Assembly (NCBI RefSeq): GCF_026745355.1
Contig: NC_079210.1
Location: 4,156,784 to 4,220,783, forward strand
Direction: 5' to 3'
Length of the DNA: 64,000 nucleotides
Source: Beta vulgaris subsp. vulgaris
Taxonomy: Eukaryota; Streptophyta; Magnoliopsida; Caryophyllales; Amaranthaceae
Of the stretch, positions 37,201 through 49,900 are shown piece by piece. The first letter of the stretch is position 1. Every line of letters begins with the position of its first letter. A program made the position numbers and the translations under genes. Below the pieces are notes generated by a model, which saw nothing but the letters and a program-made list of their open reading frames with translations, was not told the DNA's origin and ran no database searches.

Positions 37201-38325
37201 TTTAATAAAATTACGTTTCTTGTGTTGGGAAGCCTTGTGATGAAAATATTTTGTGTTACGATCCCCATCCTTTATATCTGCAACTCTAGATCTCAAGTAC
37301 CAGAAGGCCTCTTGTTTGGCATATAAATCATCAAGCTCCTTTTCAAGTCTAGCACACGTCTCACAACTCAACTCCGATATGGCAGCCTTCTGCGCCTCAT
37401 GTAGAGCCTTTTCCGCTTTACCAATGAGCTTAGGGAGATTCCCATACCCCACCTTGCTCCAAGTTACAAGCTCCCTGGCTATATTACAAAGTCGAGTTTG
37501 AATAGGGTCACCCACCGCTTCCTCCCATGCTTTTTTCACCACTCCCTCACACGCCTCATCTAGCAACCAACACGTCTCAAATTTAAAGCTTTTTCCCCCC
37601 CTTCTACCACTCACTTGCGGAGGCCCCTCTGCTTTGAGAATGATCGCCACATGATCGGACTTATAACGAACCAAATGTTCAGTGTAAGCCCTTGGGAAAA
37701 GGTGCGACCATTCCAAAGAGACAAGATAACGGTCAAGACGCTCCCTCACTCGCGTTTCTGGGCTATTGCCTCTCTCCCAAGTATACCATTGCCCCACAAC
37801 TCTCAAATCACCCAACCCACAATCATCCACAAAATCCCGAAAACCGACCATTTCTCTTCTTTCTCGATTCGCCCCACCCTCTTTTTCGCTGTAATCAAGG
37901 ATTTCATTGAAATCCCCTCCAATAACAGTAGGAAGATCAGTGCTACCACACAGAGACCGCAAAAGAGACCAAATCTTATTTTTATGAGCTTCCTCCGGCC
38001 AACCATAAATCCCAATAAATCTCCATCGCACATCACCCTTACTAACAACATCGCCACAAATGTGATTTTGTGATAGGGAGACGAGGGTAAAAGAAATAGT
38101 AGCATCATTCCACATCAAACAGAGACCTCCAGCTAACCCCACACACGAAACAACCACATCATTAGTGAAACCAACTCTCTCTTTTAATTTTTCTGCAACA
38201 ACTTGTTTAATTTTTGTTTCCAACAAAAACATCATGTCGGGAGCATGAGATGATGACCATCTCTTTAATTGTCGAACTGTCCGGGGGTTGCCCAAACCCC
38301 GACAGTTCCAACACATAATATTCAT
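34246..38325 (-). pseudogene. LINE ORF2 (endonuclease-RT-RNase H) with one nonsense codon
   Basis: ATG 38325 starts MNIMCWNCRGLGNPRTVRQL. The APE endonuclease shows its catalytic blocks (NCRGLG, ETK, GGDFNEI, RERLDRYL, SDH). The reverse transcriptase shows FRPISLCNVLYKI, KLDMSKAYDRVEW, GLRQGDPLSPFLF and LLFADDSLLF, followed by a zf-RVT region (CPWCPDVDETVQHALFEC) and RNase H (VKINTDASLSEEG, AEAKAIHLAM, ELDAQVIV, YVAHHLAKI). A single TAG at 36060-36058, between RT and zf-RVT (VEKH-stop-KYLGIP), divides 1,359 codons into two open parts of 755 and about 603. The stop is in frame and nothing else is broken, so this copy was probably active until very recently. Upstream and downstream frames alone could make EN-RT without RNase H. 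Confidence 0.92.
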
Positions 38326-39599
38326 AATGCCGGGTGGGGTTGGGTTGAACCAACCTCCGCCTCGACAGTAGCCAGATTACTGCCAGGTACATGGGACGCA
38401 TCCAATTTTAGCTTTTTCACATTCACATTATCCAACTCCGTATCATCATTGACAACCATATGGTCAGGGAATTTACGCTTATCTCCAGGCAAGTTATGAC
38501 CTTGCACAATTGTTTCAACCGTAACACTATCATTTATTTCCATAGGAACAACTCGTGCCTTTATTTTATGTTTACGAGATGTAGTTTTAGCAGATTTAGG
38601 TCCAACATTAAAAACAAAAGTATCATTATTAAGTGGCACTGCCACAATATTCTGACTTGACTCACCAGGGAAATTGGACGAGGTGATGGGGGGATGTGGT
38701 ACACTACCACTCACCTCAGGTTGCACTAATTCACTCTTGGAAGGACAAGAAGGATGCATGGACTCACAAATTGGAACCTCCTCTACCGTTGCTGCTTTGG
38801 GACTTGCAAAGTTAAGGTTGCGAGCACAACTAAGGAAGGCCCTAGTCTCCTCTTCCATCTTTATCCTACCCTTTCTTGGTGATGCACGTAGCCATGACCC
38901 CCATTGTTTCTCAATCTCCTTCTCTTCCTCTTGGTGCAAGAGGCAGTCCCGCTCAATATGACCTATTATTCCACAAACGTAACAGAACGTCAGCAAGCGT
39001 TCGTATTTGATCTCCACCGTAACCGGGTCTCCCTTCTTCAAAGAAATTCGTTGAACCCGTTTTAATGGCTTGGTCACATCTAGGAGCACACGAATTCGGG
39101 CCGACTTATCCCACACGATCCCATCCGAATCAAATTCAAGAACTTCTCCCATACTGCTCACAATCAAAGTGATATATTTCTGCGTCCTATAAGCCATGGG
39201 CAGGTTATAGAGACGAAGCCAAAAAGGGCACATCGTCAGAGAGATATTCGAGGGTTGCAACTCTCCTTCAATTTCGCTCAGTAATATGAGATTTTGATCG
39301 AAAGTCCAGGGTCTCCCAGCCAAGACCTTGGTTTTGTCTCTGAGATTAGCAAATTGTACCACGAAAAAACCGTTCTCTATTGTTCGAAACAAGGCGCCAT
39401 TAGAGATAGTCCAGATTTGGTTCAAGGTCCGTTTTAAGGCTTCAAAGTTGTAGGAACGTACAGTCAAAACTCTTCCTACCAATGATAGGGCAATATCATG
39501 ATTGTCGTCCTCATTCGCATCATCATCGAACGCTATCACTTGGCTCTCTGCTTCTGTAATCTTAAGAGTCGACACCTTTAATGAAATTTCATCCACCAT
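38322..39599 (-). CDS. LINE ORF1 protein (DUF4283 plus zinc knuckle)
   Basis: ATG 39599 (MVDEISLKVSTLKITE) begins a frame of about 425 codons. The first 200 residues carry a DUF4283-type region (GRPWTFDQNLILL, CPFWLRLYNLPMAYRT). A CCHC zinc knuckle CYVCGIIGHIERDC follows near residues 225-240, then a Ser/Pro-rich and basic tail. This is the RNA-binding ORF1 protein of plant LINEs. Its TGA stop overlaps the ATG of ORF2 in the tetranucleotide ATGA (38325-38322), an arrangement that allows stop-restart translation of ORF2. The frame has no breaks. Confidence 0.9.
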   Translation of the reverse strand: MVDEISLKVSTLKITEAESQVIAFDDDANEDDNHDIALSLVGRVLTVRSYNFEALKRTLNQIWTISNGALFRTIENGFFVVQFANLRDKTKVLAGRPWTFDQNLILLSEIEGELQPSNISLTMCPFWLRLYNLPMAYRTQKYITLIVSSMGEVLEFDSDGIVWDKSARIRVLLDVTKPLKRVQRISLKKGDPVTVEIKYERLLTFCYVCGIIGHIERDCLLHQEEEKEIEKQWGSWLRASPRKGRIKMEEETRAFLSCARNLNFASPKAATVEEVPICESMHPSCPSKSELVQPEVSGSVPHPPITSSNFPGESSQNIVAVPLNNDTFVFNVGPKSAKTTSRKHKIKARVVPMEINDSVTVETIVQGHNLPGDKRKFPDHMVVNDDTELDNVNVKKLKLDASHVPGSNLATVEAEVGSTQPHPAL

Positions 39600-39732
39600 A
39601 ATGAACTTCAATCCCAAGAAGGGATTAAAGCCTCGAAGAATCGAGTAGAAAAAATGGAGGACCAAGACTGTTACACTCAAACCCTAGAACCCTAGAGAGA
39701 GACTTTAGGAAATTTCATGGGTTTGATATTTT

Positions 39733-39998
39733 GTGGAGAACTTGTGTTGACTTTATTAATATTATAATTGACTTTTATTTTGTGGTTTGAGTTTGACTTT
39801 ACGTTGTTTTGACTTTAGTTTGATTTTCGAGTTCACTTATAGTTGACTAAGTTATTATTTTCAAAATATTTGTTATTTTCCGCTGTAATTTTCTGAATAA
39901 GCTGATATGTTATCAAACATACGATAATGCTTTGATAATTCTCTAAGTTTTATATTGAAAAGTTATTTTGGAAAATAGAGAATTGTTGGGGTGTTACA
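39733..39998 (+). mobile_element. Probable right end of the LTR remnant
   Basis: Sequence continues from the pre-insertion site across the LINE target duplication and ends GTTGGGGTGTTACA at 39998, consistent with an LTR 3' terminus. No target duplication for the LTR itself could be identified. Confidence 0.3.
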
Positions 39999-40971
39999 TT
40001 TGATGGTATCACTTACATTAACAAAGTGTGACTTTCTTTATCCTCATCGCTTTTAAAAAGGTGCCACTTTATTTTAAGAGCTCGTTTGATAGTATTCATA
40101 GCTTGGTATGTTTGTTTGGGAGTAGTTTTCGGAGTGAATTTTTAAAATATATTTTCCAAATATATATGTGTGAAGACATTATGAGTTAGTTCGACATGTA
40201 TTAGTTTGTGGAGCCATTTGTCAATTCTAGATGCACATTTGCTAAAAACTCACAATTTGAGAATTTTTTTAAACATTGATACATGAGATTAAATTTTTTG
40301 GTGCATCTTGAATAATTCTACTTGGCCGATTACACAAGATAAGCAATGAATTTTCTATTTTGGTAGTTCAACCAACAAAAGTGAGGAACCCGATGTTACT
40401 AGTAAATGGTTACAAATAAAGCCCTCGAATGCAACTTTCCCAAACTTTTGAAACCACTCTACTATATCATTCCCAAAATCCCTAGGCCAAAATTTGTTTG
40501 GAACTATCAGGAATTAAAAATCCTTAAAAAAGAGTTAATTAACCTTTTTTCTCACAATATTTCGATATCATACTAAAATTTTAATTAATCTGATCACATT
40601 TTAACCCGCTAACATATAATGTTCAATATATTAACATATACACTATGATCTACTTGTCGAAAAATATGGCATCCATTAATTGAAATCAAATCTCGTCCAA
40701 ATCACCGCGCTTAGTCGCTCAATTACAACAAAAACACATTGAAAAAGTGGTCAAGATGTTCTCGAGCTTCAAGATGTTCTCGAGCTTCTTTTCCTCTCTA
40801 AACTTTATGAAATGAAATAGAAAGGTCCAACAAGATAAATAGTTTCTGAAAAAAAACTGTAATAAACTTGGTCGTTCTTTACTTCTTTACTACTTTTATC
40901 TGCGATCTAAACTCCGGTAACCCTCTTTTCGCCATTAAAGATTATGCTTAGAAGCTGAACTGTAACTAAAA
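39999..40971 (+). other. Promoter side of the DUF1664 gene
   Basis: No gene or repeat is recognised. The last few hundred bases must contain the promoter and 5' UTR of the gene starting at 40972. An exact local duplication of the phrase GATGTTCTCGAGCTTC occurs near 40755-40788. Confidence 0.4.
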
Positions 40972-43900
40972 ATGGCGATGCAAACTGGGGTTGCCTCCTC
41001 CAAAGTTCTAATCCTTCTTGGAGCAGGTTTCTTCTTTCTCTCTCCTATCATTTAATTAATTACCCCTTTTTCTGATTGATTGATTCTACCAAACTAATTT
41101 ATGTTTGATAATCTGATTGCCTCACATGATATTCTTTGTTGGTTATTAGTCTTAATCAATTGTTTGGCTTACTGGGTTTTGGATACAATCATACAAATGA
41201 TAGATTTTGTCCAAAAGAAAACAAAATTAGAACTTCTCAATTTATCTGAAGTATAAAGTAATTTGAATAATTTTTGGGTGCAATAGAATAAAGATTATGA
41301 TGTCAGTGTTAATTAAAAAGTTATTTGTAGGTGCCCTTAGTCCTGAAGGTTATGAATTGTATGATTAAAGTGATCAGTGATTTAGTTCAACTTCTATGTT
41401 AATGGTTGCTGATTAGGGTAGTTCAGAATAACTGCTGACGGGGCGGGCGGGGAGGGGGTGTCTTAGAATTGTAGAATTATAGAGAAAGAAGCATGGATAG
41501 TACCAAGGGATTCTTGATTTGGTGATGTTGTTGCTTTATTATTGTAATGCCTAGTGAATTACTGTACTACTCTGGAAGGACAAAGCATGATTGGGTTCAG
41601 TTTCAATTTAAAGTTGGTTACTTGATGGGCTATAAGTTACTCGAAATTAATTGGCTACTCGGGAAACTTAGGCTCTGTGCTTCTCACACTTATCAAAATA
41701 AGTTTTAGTAAAATAAGTTTAAGGTTAGCAGGAAAAATTTCGAGGGGAGCAGGACCTTAGTTTGCTTAATTGGTTAATAGTTTACTCTATTTGGGTTGGG
41801 GGCAATTTATTGTTGGGAGATTATACAAACTACTAATATGCTTAGGCCTTAGGGTATTGTCTGACACAGATATGTATTTGGGTGTCAAATTTGGTCAATT
41901 CGTTCATGGCTTCATACAATATGTGTTGTCAAGTGTCATAATTACGTAATGTTGATGGTTGGGCATCCAGCACAGATACTACATCCGTTTCACGATACAT
42001 GCAACATTTCTCATTTGGGCACTACTCATCAACCAACTTTGACAATCTTTCTCTCACCATTATGTAAGAAAAATCATAGTTAAGTGGGATCTTATTAAAT
42101 TCATCTCAATGCTAGGATACGAATATCAACTTTTTATAATTTTCACTTATACGCAACTAGAGATATTAATGTCTAAAGAAGTGTGTTGAGATACGTGAAA
42201 AAGCAAACGTTGCATGTATTGTGAAACAAAGGTAATACTTCTTTGTTTCTTGAGGGGTCCAACACAAATACGTGAGGTAACATAAAAAGGTTTGTAACTT
42301 TGTATAATATTGGGGTAATTGGAGGAATGAAGACAAAAATTTACTACTTAAACCTTTTGGAACTAGATGTCTGCAATAATTTTCTCTTATGTAGATATGA
42401 TGTGAGAGGGGCTCTTTTGTTAAGCGGGAAGGAACATGTGGTTGAAGGATTTGGTTTAGTGGGAAACTAGGAATAAGTGGGTGGGAGTCAAAATGTGTGG
42501 AAAAACAACTAGACATGAGCTGTTGGGTAAGTCTTAGTTTACTTATTGATGATGGGCATGTTAAACTGAATAGGTCTTGCTTAGCTGATAAGGTTATGGC
42601 CTTATGTGGTGTTGTACTTTTGGTGATGGTAGGTTTGTTTATACGATAGTGTATTGATTTTCTCCTCACCTTGGAAGATCTTTCCTATTATTTAAAAGTG
42701 TAGATAGAAATATAAAAATCAAAATTTGTTTTGAACTCCTGTCATCTTGTGTGCCCTATCTCCTCCTATTACACTTGCATAAAAGTGTAAAAAAGCATCC
42801 ATGTATTTCCAACTAAAATTGCATAAAAGTGGGAGTGAAAGATTTGCTTACTCCCATATTCCAAATGAAAAGTAACTTTCTTTTTTTGTTACACGTAGTC
42901 TATATCCACTTTCATAAGTTGCTATATGTCACAGTAGTAGATTTGGGGATTTTGTAGTAATATAAACGAAATCAAGGCATCAACCTTTAGGACCCTCACA
43001 AAACTTAGGTATCACACAAGGTCATTGAAACTACTTTTTGGTACATAAAGTAAGATGTTTAAAACTACGATTCTACGACTGTTATGTTAAGATGAGCTAG
43101 AAATTTGAGAATAATAACTAAGGATAATTCCTAAATGCTCAGACTTCACTTTCTTGTGATTGCTTTTCCCTATTACTATCACTTTCTTTTGCAAGTCTTT
43201 TAATTCTGCACTCCTTCTTTAGTGTGAATAAGATATAAGCTAGATTCATGCACTTGTCAATGAGGTCAAATTTTGTTGACCGTTGATCACTTGATCTAGT
43301 CATCATGTTGATGGTTGCTTATCATTATGAGTGAGGATCAGCTTAACACCAGTTGTCCTTTCTCCTGTTTAATGCAATGAGGAAACAAATTGTAAACCCT
43401 GTCTGGGACAAAAACTCTAGCCACTACAGGACAAGGATGTTTGCCTGTTTGGCATGTTCCGGCCTATTTAAGGACATGGGGAAGACTGTATTAGTGTGGC
43501 TGTTGTGTCTATGGAATTTTTGTATTATACTTTGTAATGTAATTGGAGCCTGCAAATCATTATGTTATGAGTCAATGATCCTGTTGATTGTACACTTGCG
43601 TACATGTGGAGATTTGTCTTCTTTACATTAGTATGCCTCCATTAAGGAGAGTATAACAGTCAAACTATTTCTGTTTAATTTCTCTTTTTTATTACCTGTC
43701 TTATATATATGTCTTGCACAATAGGTTTGACAGGTTCAGTAATTCTGAAGAGTGGACAATTATCTGATGTCCTTCTGCAACTTCAGGAATTCGTGAAAGG
43801 CATCAATGAAGCAGATATCTCTTCAACCAAAATTGATCCCTTTCTTCTTGCAGCACAGGTAATGTTGTCTGCCTAAGAAGAGCTAGAAGGAAGAACTAGT

Positions 43901-46900
43901 GAAAAATAAGATTTGATGTTACTGTTTAATGTAACATTATGCTTTTCCCCTTTTACTCTGTGATCACCGAACTTTATTGAATAATATCGATGGTTATGGG
44001 TTCGTGCTGCCTTTTAAAATTTATCGGTTACCATTCAAAAACAAGGTTATTTCAACTTTTAAAGATCACCAGACAAGTTGTTTTGACTCAATAAGCTGTG
44101 GATAAAATGTTATAGCTATTTACTTTTGCTTCTTTGTACTTTCAGATTCGGCAACTGGCGCAAGAGATTAGGGAGCTATCCTTATCAAATCCCATTTCTA
44201 TAATGAACGGGAACTCTGCTTCCAGTGGTAAGAAGTTAGTTGTTCTCATTATTTCCCTTTGCTTATATCTTTAGCTATGTCAGAAATTTGGTTCGCTTGT
44301 TTAAACTTCTTCAGTAGGCGGTTCAGTTCTTTTCCGAGGCCCTTCCAGTTTGTATGGTGTAAATGAAAAGACGGAAAATTTATTGATGCCAAATGAGGGA
44401 GCCATCCATTTGGACCATTTTCCCTGTGAGATTTCATTTTGTCTACCTATTAGAGTCACTGATCTTACATTTGGTGCTGAGAAAATTAGATTAATTATTG
44501 TCAGTCAGCCAGTGGACGTGATTTTGAAGATTACCTTATTTTCTTGATTCCTTGGTTACAAACTTACAAATTACAATGACTCCTAGTTGGATCTGTAGCT
44601 TTGTTTTTGAGTTTTTGGGTTATCATGATTTTTGTAGGGACAATCACTATGTTGGTTTATCTGCGCCGTGAGGCTTGTCTCCAGAGCTGATATCTTAATT
44701 GGAAAAATTAGACGTCGACTTCCATTCTGCAGATATTGAATTGCATTAATCTTATCTTTCTTCCATTTCACGGGATAGGGAAAGGGAGTCTTCAAATTTT
44801 GCTAAGAAAGTATCCTACTGTTGATGCTTGCTTGCTACTGTCTTGTTGCTATTTACACATAATTATATATTTATATGTAGTATTTGACTTTTGTGTTATT
44901 GTTAGTACTAATTGTATATAACTCGCCTGCATGACCAATATCTACAAATATGAGGGTTTCTTTTACTTCCTAGAATAGGATTTTTGCCTCTTTTTGTTCT
45001 ATAATGAATATAAATATTCTGCATTTTGTCATGCTGTATGTAGGAGGCTATGGATCCTACTTGGTGCCAGCTGCTGCTCTTGGAGCGATGGGATACTGTT
45101 ATATGTGGTGGAAGGTCTGATTTTCGCTCAAGATCTTACATACCAGGAGTTTTCCTGTTATATGTTGTTCTACTTGTCGTGTTCTATGATTTATTTATCG
45201 ATTGACTTCTCCATGCGTCAAATTAATGCTTGTTTTTATGACGTTTTTTCCAGTTGTTTTAGTTCTTTTATAAGCTTTATCTCTTATGAGGCACTGCTAT
45301 GTCATTTGTCATAGTTCATATATCTCATAATGCTTGCGTGTTGTACCTTCATTGCAGGGATTGTCATTTTCAGATGTCATGTTTGTGACAAAGCAAAATA
45401 TGGCAAACGCTGTTGCCAGTGTTTCCAAACAGCTGGACAACTTGACTGATGCACTGGAAGTTAGTCTCATCTCTAGTTGATCTTTGTTAGGAGTTAGTTG
45501 CTTCTCACTTCTTCCCATAGTTCAATACCATTTTAAACTCCTACTTGCTGTTAATGATGCAGACAACTAAAAAGCATTTGTCAAGAAGGCTGGAGACCTT
45601 GGACTGGAAGCTGGAAGAGCAGAAAGAAATCTCTGGGCAAATACTCGGTGATGTATGTACGTCCAATCAAATCATGTTAATGGGATGTAGTTTAATCAAC
45701 TGCTTGGTTACCAGTAAGTTAAAAGAGTTGCAAACCCTTAAAGTCCGACTGTTAGGAAAATCTGAGAGTAATCTGTGAACAACAAGCTTGCTTAACAATG
45801 CTGGACCATCTCATAATGTCGTCGAGCAAGCAGGGGTAGTACGAAAGGGAGGAAACTACTAAAATTTATGCCTGAGATTATAATAGTAAAGTGACAGATT
45901 AGCAGAGTTGAGTTGGAATAACTAAACTACTTGCATTAAATAATGGAGATAACATAAATAAAAGCCTAGGATTATGGATCACTATGTATGCCATTCAAGA
46001 TTTATGGGACAAACTAATAACCTATTGGGTCAATCTATCTAGGGCACATGCGATATCTTTCAAACATCACCTCCTATAAAACTCACCAAGCCACTTTTGC
46101 ATGGTTATGGATTATTTTTCCATTCTTGAAGGCCTATATGGAATCTCACCTCTTGATATAAATTCAATATCTCTATTCTATATGGGAAGAGGGGTAGGAC
46201 ACCAAAATATTAGAAATCCCATTTTACCCTTATTATATCTCTATTCTAAATACTTACTTTAATTAAAAAATAAAAAAGGAAACTACCTAATTAATTTAAA
46301 AAATAAAAAAAGACATTACAAAAAGAAAACCATCAACAATTCAAATATTCCTAATTTATTAGATATAATTAACAATTAATTTAATTTTCTACGTCCCCTA
46401 AAACTAATAATTTTCTATGTATTTTCGCACGCATCGCGTGCATATAAAAACTAGTTTGCAATAATATTAACAGGTCGAACTCACCAATTAGCATGAACAA
46501 CTCAACAATAGGAAATTAAAAACAGTAGACAATTATCTCATTCAATCAATCCCTCATCACATACATAGATTTACCAACATCTTAGTAGTAAGTTGTTCAC
46601 TCATGGTTGAAGAAACCAAAATCAATTCTCAATAAGAATTCGGTGTGAATCAAGAAATAGGGAAAAGAAAGAATACGATAATAACAAGGTGAAGAACAAA
46701 TCTTCGAAGAAAGAACTTCTATTGAAATATTAAATGTAATTGACCAAGATAATTCAAAATACTTATAACTAGGGTCATAGAGACAAAATAAAAAACTGCT
46801 CATAAATCCTTACAGATAATGATATGATCTTTTTTGAGCCTTTCTTGAAAATGATTCATAGGCTACAATATAATTAAATGAAAAGGCGCAGAGAATTCCC

Positions 46901-49900
46901 AAAAACAAGCTTTGTGCGATGCTCCGGCGATCTGGCTGTTGATAGTGAAGTGATGATTCAGGCAAGCACGCCGACAAACTAATCTAAAGTCACAATTTTT
47001 GGAACACCGCCACCCGGGTGGTAGGGGCAACCATCTTTTTCACTTCCTTGCTTCAGAATGCTTCCAAACTTCGAGCACGCCAAGTCAACAATACCTTCCG
47101 TGGTTAATTTGTGAAAGTAGAAAATGGAGGAAAATCACGAAAACCTACACATCAACGCAAGACAAACACAAACCACATCTAGGAAAAAATTGTTAGTATA
47201 GTAGCTCTAAGGACCTCAAATACCATTAGAAAATGCCAAGGGACGGGGGTAAAATCATATATAAAATGAATATATCAAACTCCCCTAAGCCAAGAGTTTT
47301 GGTTGCCCCAAGCAAAAACATTAATGATGAGCACTCAAGTACTATATATACTTCACAGTACATCAGTTCAAATACATGTAAAACTCGAGATGACATCCAC
47401 ACAAACACACTTTATAATCACATATCATCTTAGGTAGAAATAAAGCAAAGCCAACCATGTATACGCAAAAAATCGATGATTAGAATAGCCGACATAGGTG
47501 TCACTCTTTTCCTTTTTTGTTGGCGAGTAACAAGTGTAATTATTCTCTTTCAGCTAAACCACTCAGAAATGACCCTTCTCAAGTCACACCACATTTTTGT
47601 GTTTAGAAGGGTGTCAATGCCACTCGAAATGCAAAATATGCTCTTCAACCTTACATGAGACGATTCCATCCAACTACAATGCTTGCATGAAGATAAAAAA
47701 ATGTCTAGATGAGTTTGTAATGAGGCTAGGTTAGGGGGTAGGATAAGATATGGGAATGTAAGTGTAAAATTCTAATCAGGGGAGCAATAGTTACAAGAAA
47801 CCATATCTACGAGGGGTCAAAGCAGAAGGGAACATAAGTATCTATTATCCTTTGAAGATACGTAATGAAAAGACTTTCATTATAACATGCACGCATTACA
47901 GTCAAATTACTAACAATATTTAGACAAAATCAAGATCAATGTTACACCAGAAATTTAGCACACAAAAATGAACTTTTGGAACGGCTTTAATTCTAAGAGC
48001 TAACACAATCAAGCTCCAAATTCATACACAGTTGGATAGAGTTGACCTCTACTAGGGGTCAATGTAATAAGATTTCAAATCATGGTCAATTCATCCATAG
48101 TGCTCCGTGATCCTAGGCTTTTATTTATCTAATTATTATCTCCATCATTTGATTGCAAGTAGTTCTACTATTCCAACTCAACTTCGTTATTTTGTTAGTT
48201 TAATATTATAAAATCAGGCGTAAATTTTTAGTTTTCTCCTTGAGGTTTGACTTGCTTACCCAACTACTTCGTCTGTTTTTTTAATTGCTACACTTCTTGT
48301 TTTTACACAGTCCAATTCACTACTTTGAGCCTTAATATCTTTAATTATGCATAATAAAAATATAAAAATGTGATGTTTGGAAACTACACATTTAGGCGAA
48401 TCTAACAAGATCCCATTTGACTATATTTTTCCTTATGAATAAGGAAGGACAAACCGGACAACTTAAGTTGCTGAATAGTAATTACTATTGAAGCATAGCA
48501 ACTAAGAAAAGCAGAGGAAGTACATTGCTAGGAGGTTTTGTAGGATTTATTTCTAAAAGAAGTGTGCGTCCTTCCAGCTTTTGAGTTTATTTTTGAGTTT
48601 CCTAATTTGTACTTCTGAGGTGTTGCTCACAGAGTCACAGTTAAGGCTGGTGCTTTGGAGTTTGGAGTTCTAACAAAATACAAAAAGTACTATATTCATT
48701 GTATAGTTGATAATGTTCTGTTCCCTAATGGTGTTGTGGTTTGCTGGAGTATATGGGCCAGTTACATAGATGACGTTGATGAGGCATCAACCAAAATTAG
48801 ATAGGATTACTGAATTTTGTGGTTTTATTTGTTTTTGTATTTTGTTTGCACTTCATATGAACTGCGGAACTACTATGGCAAATTATTTTTTTTTGCTCTT
48901 ACTTTCTGTTTACTTTTTGCGCACATGCAGGTTACAGGTGTCAAGTCAAACATAACCCAAATTGGTTTTGACATTGAGTCAATCTGTGAGATGGTAAATG
49001 GACTGGTAAGGAAATTTTTGGAAGTTAATAGCCCTGCTCATGGAAATTTGTCTTCTTTAAGTTAGGGCTCTTTTTTATTTTATTTCAAGTATTCAATTTA
49101 TTTGAATACTAAAATATAAATATGGAAACTTAAAGAAGTAATTTCCAGTTGTCTATTGTGAGTTTCTGAAATACATGTCATTAATCGATGCATGTGTCAC
49201 TAGCATTTTGCAGGTGTTGTACTGATAAATGCTGATCTCTGTAGTTGTATCATCAGTTGTAAGCCAAGCACTATCAGTCTCACGATCTTCTATAGTTACA
49301 CGTTACAAAGATAGTAGGACAACTGGAGGGTTGCACATCATATAACTCAAAAGGGATTGGAAATAGTTGTCTACTGTCATAATTGATAGATATCATGAAA
49401 CAATACTCCTAACCAATAATGAGCATGAACTTTGTTAAAATGAGCCTTTGTGAATTTGTGATGGAATAATCTGCTTGACTTCATTTAAAATTTCAGTAAT
49501 ATAGGTTTCACTTTCACATGTCCATTTTTCCTTTTGATTTTTGCCCAGACGTCTTTGTGTGCATGGGTATTCCCCAAAACTTTGTTATCTCTGGCGTGGT
49601 AAATTTGTGCTCATTTTGTTGACAGGAAGGAAAGCTCGAACTTCTTGAAAGTAGACAGGTACATGGTTATCTTTTTGTTTCTTGCTAGAGTTTGCGCATT
49701 ATATCAACTTACTTTTATTAACTATTACCATAATGATCCTGAAATAATTTATGGCCTGTCATGTACTTTTTACTGTGACACAGGACTTGACCAATTCAGG
49801 TGTATACTATTTATGCCAAGTAGCTGGAGAAATGAAGGAGGGACTAAATGCTAAACTTTTCCAGGTTAGAAGGTTCCTCTTTTTTTCTTTCTTTTTATGG

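Larger units (their letters stand above)
34213..39713 (-). mobile_element. Nearly intact full-length LINE, 5.5 kb
   Basis: On the minus strand it runs from about 39713 to a poly(A) tail (T run on the given strand, 34213-34224). A direct repeat TTCATGGGTTTGATATTT borders it at 34198 and 39714 and continues into the T run, giving a 16-19-bp target duplication with no mismatch. Both ORFs are present, and only one stop codon was found in ORF2. The perfect duplication and long frames point to a recent insertion. Confidence 0.92.

Noticed and set aside
34793..38961. Many plus-strand frames (for example 34793-35218, 37615-38073, 38674-38961) across the large LINE
   Set aside because: They are mirror frames of the strongly supported minus-strand LINE ORFs and show no domain of their own.
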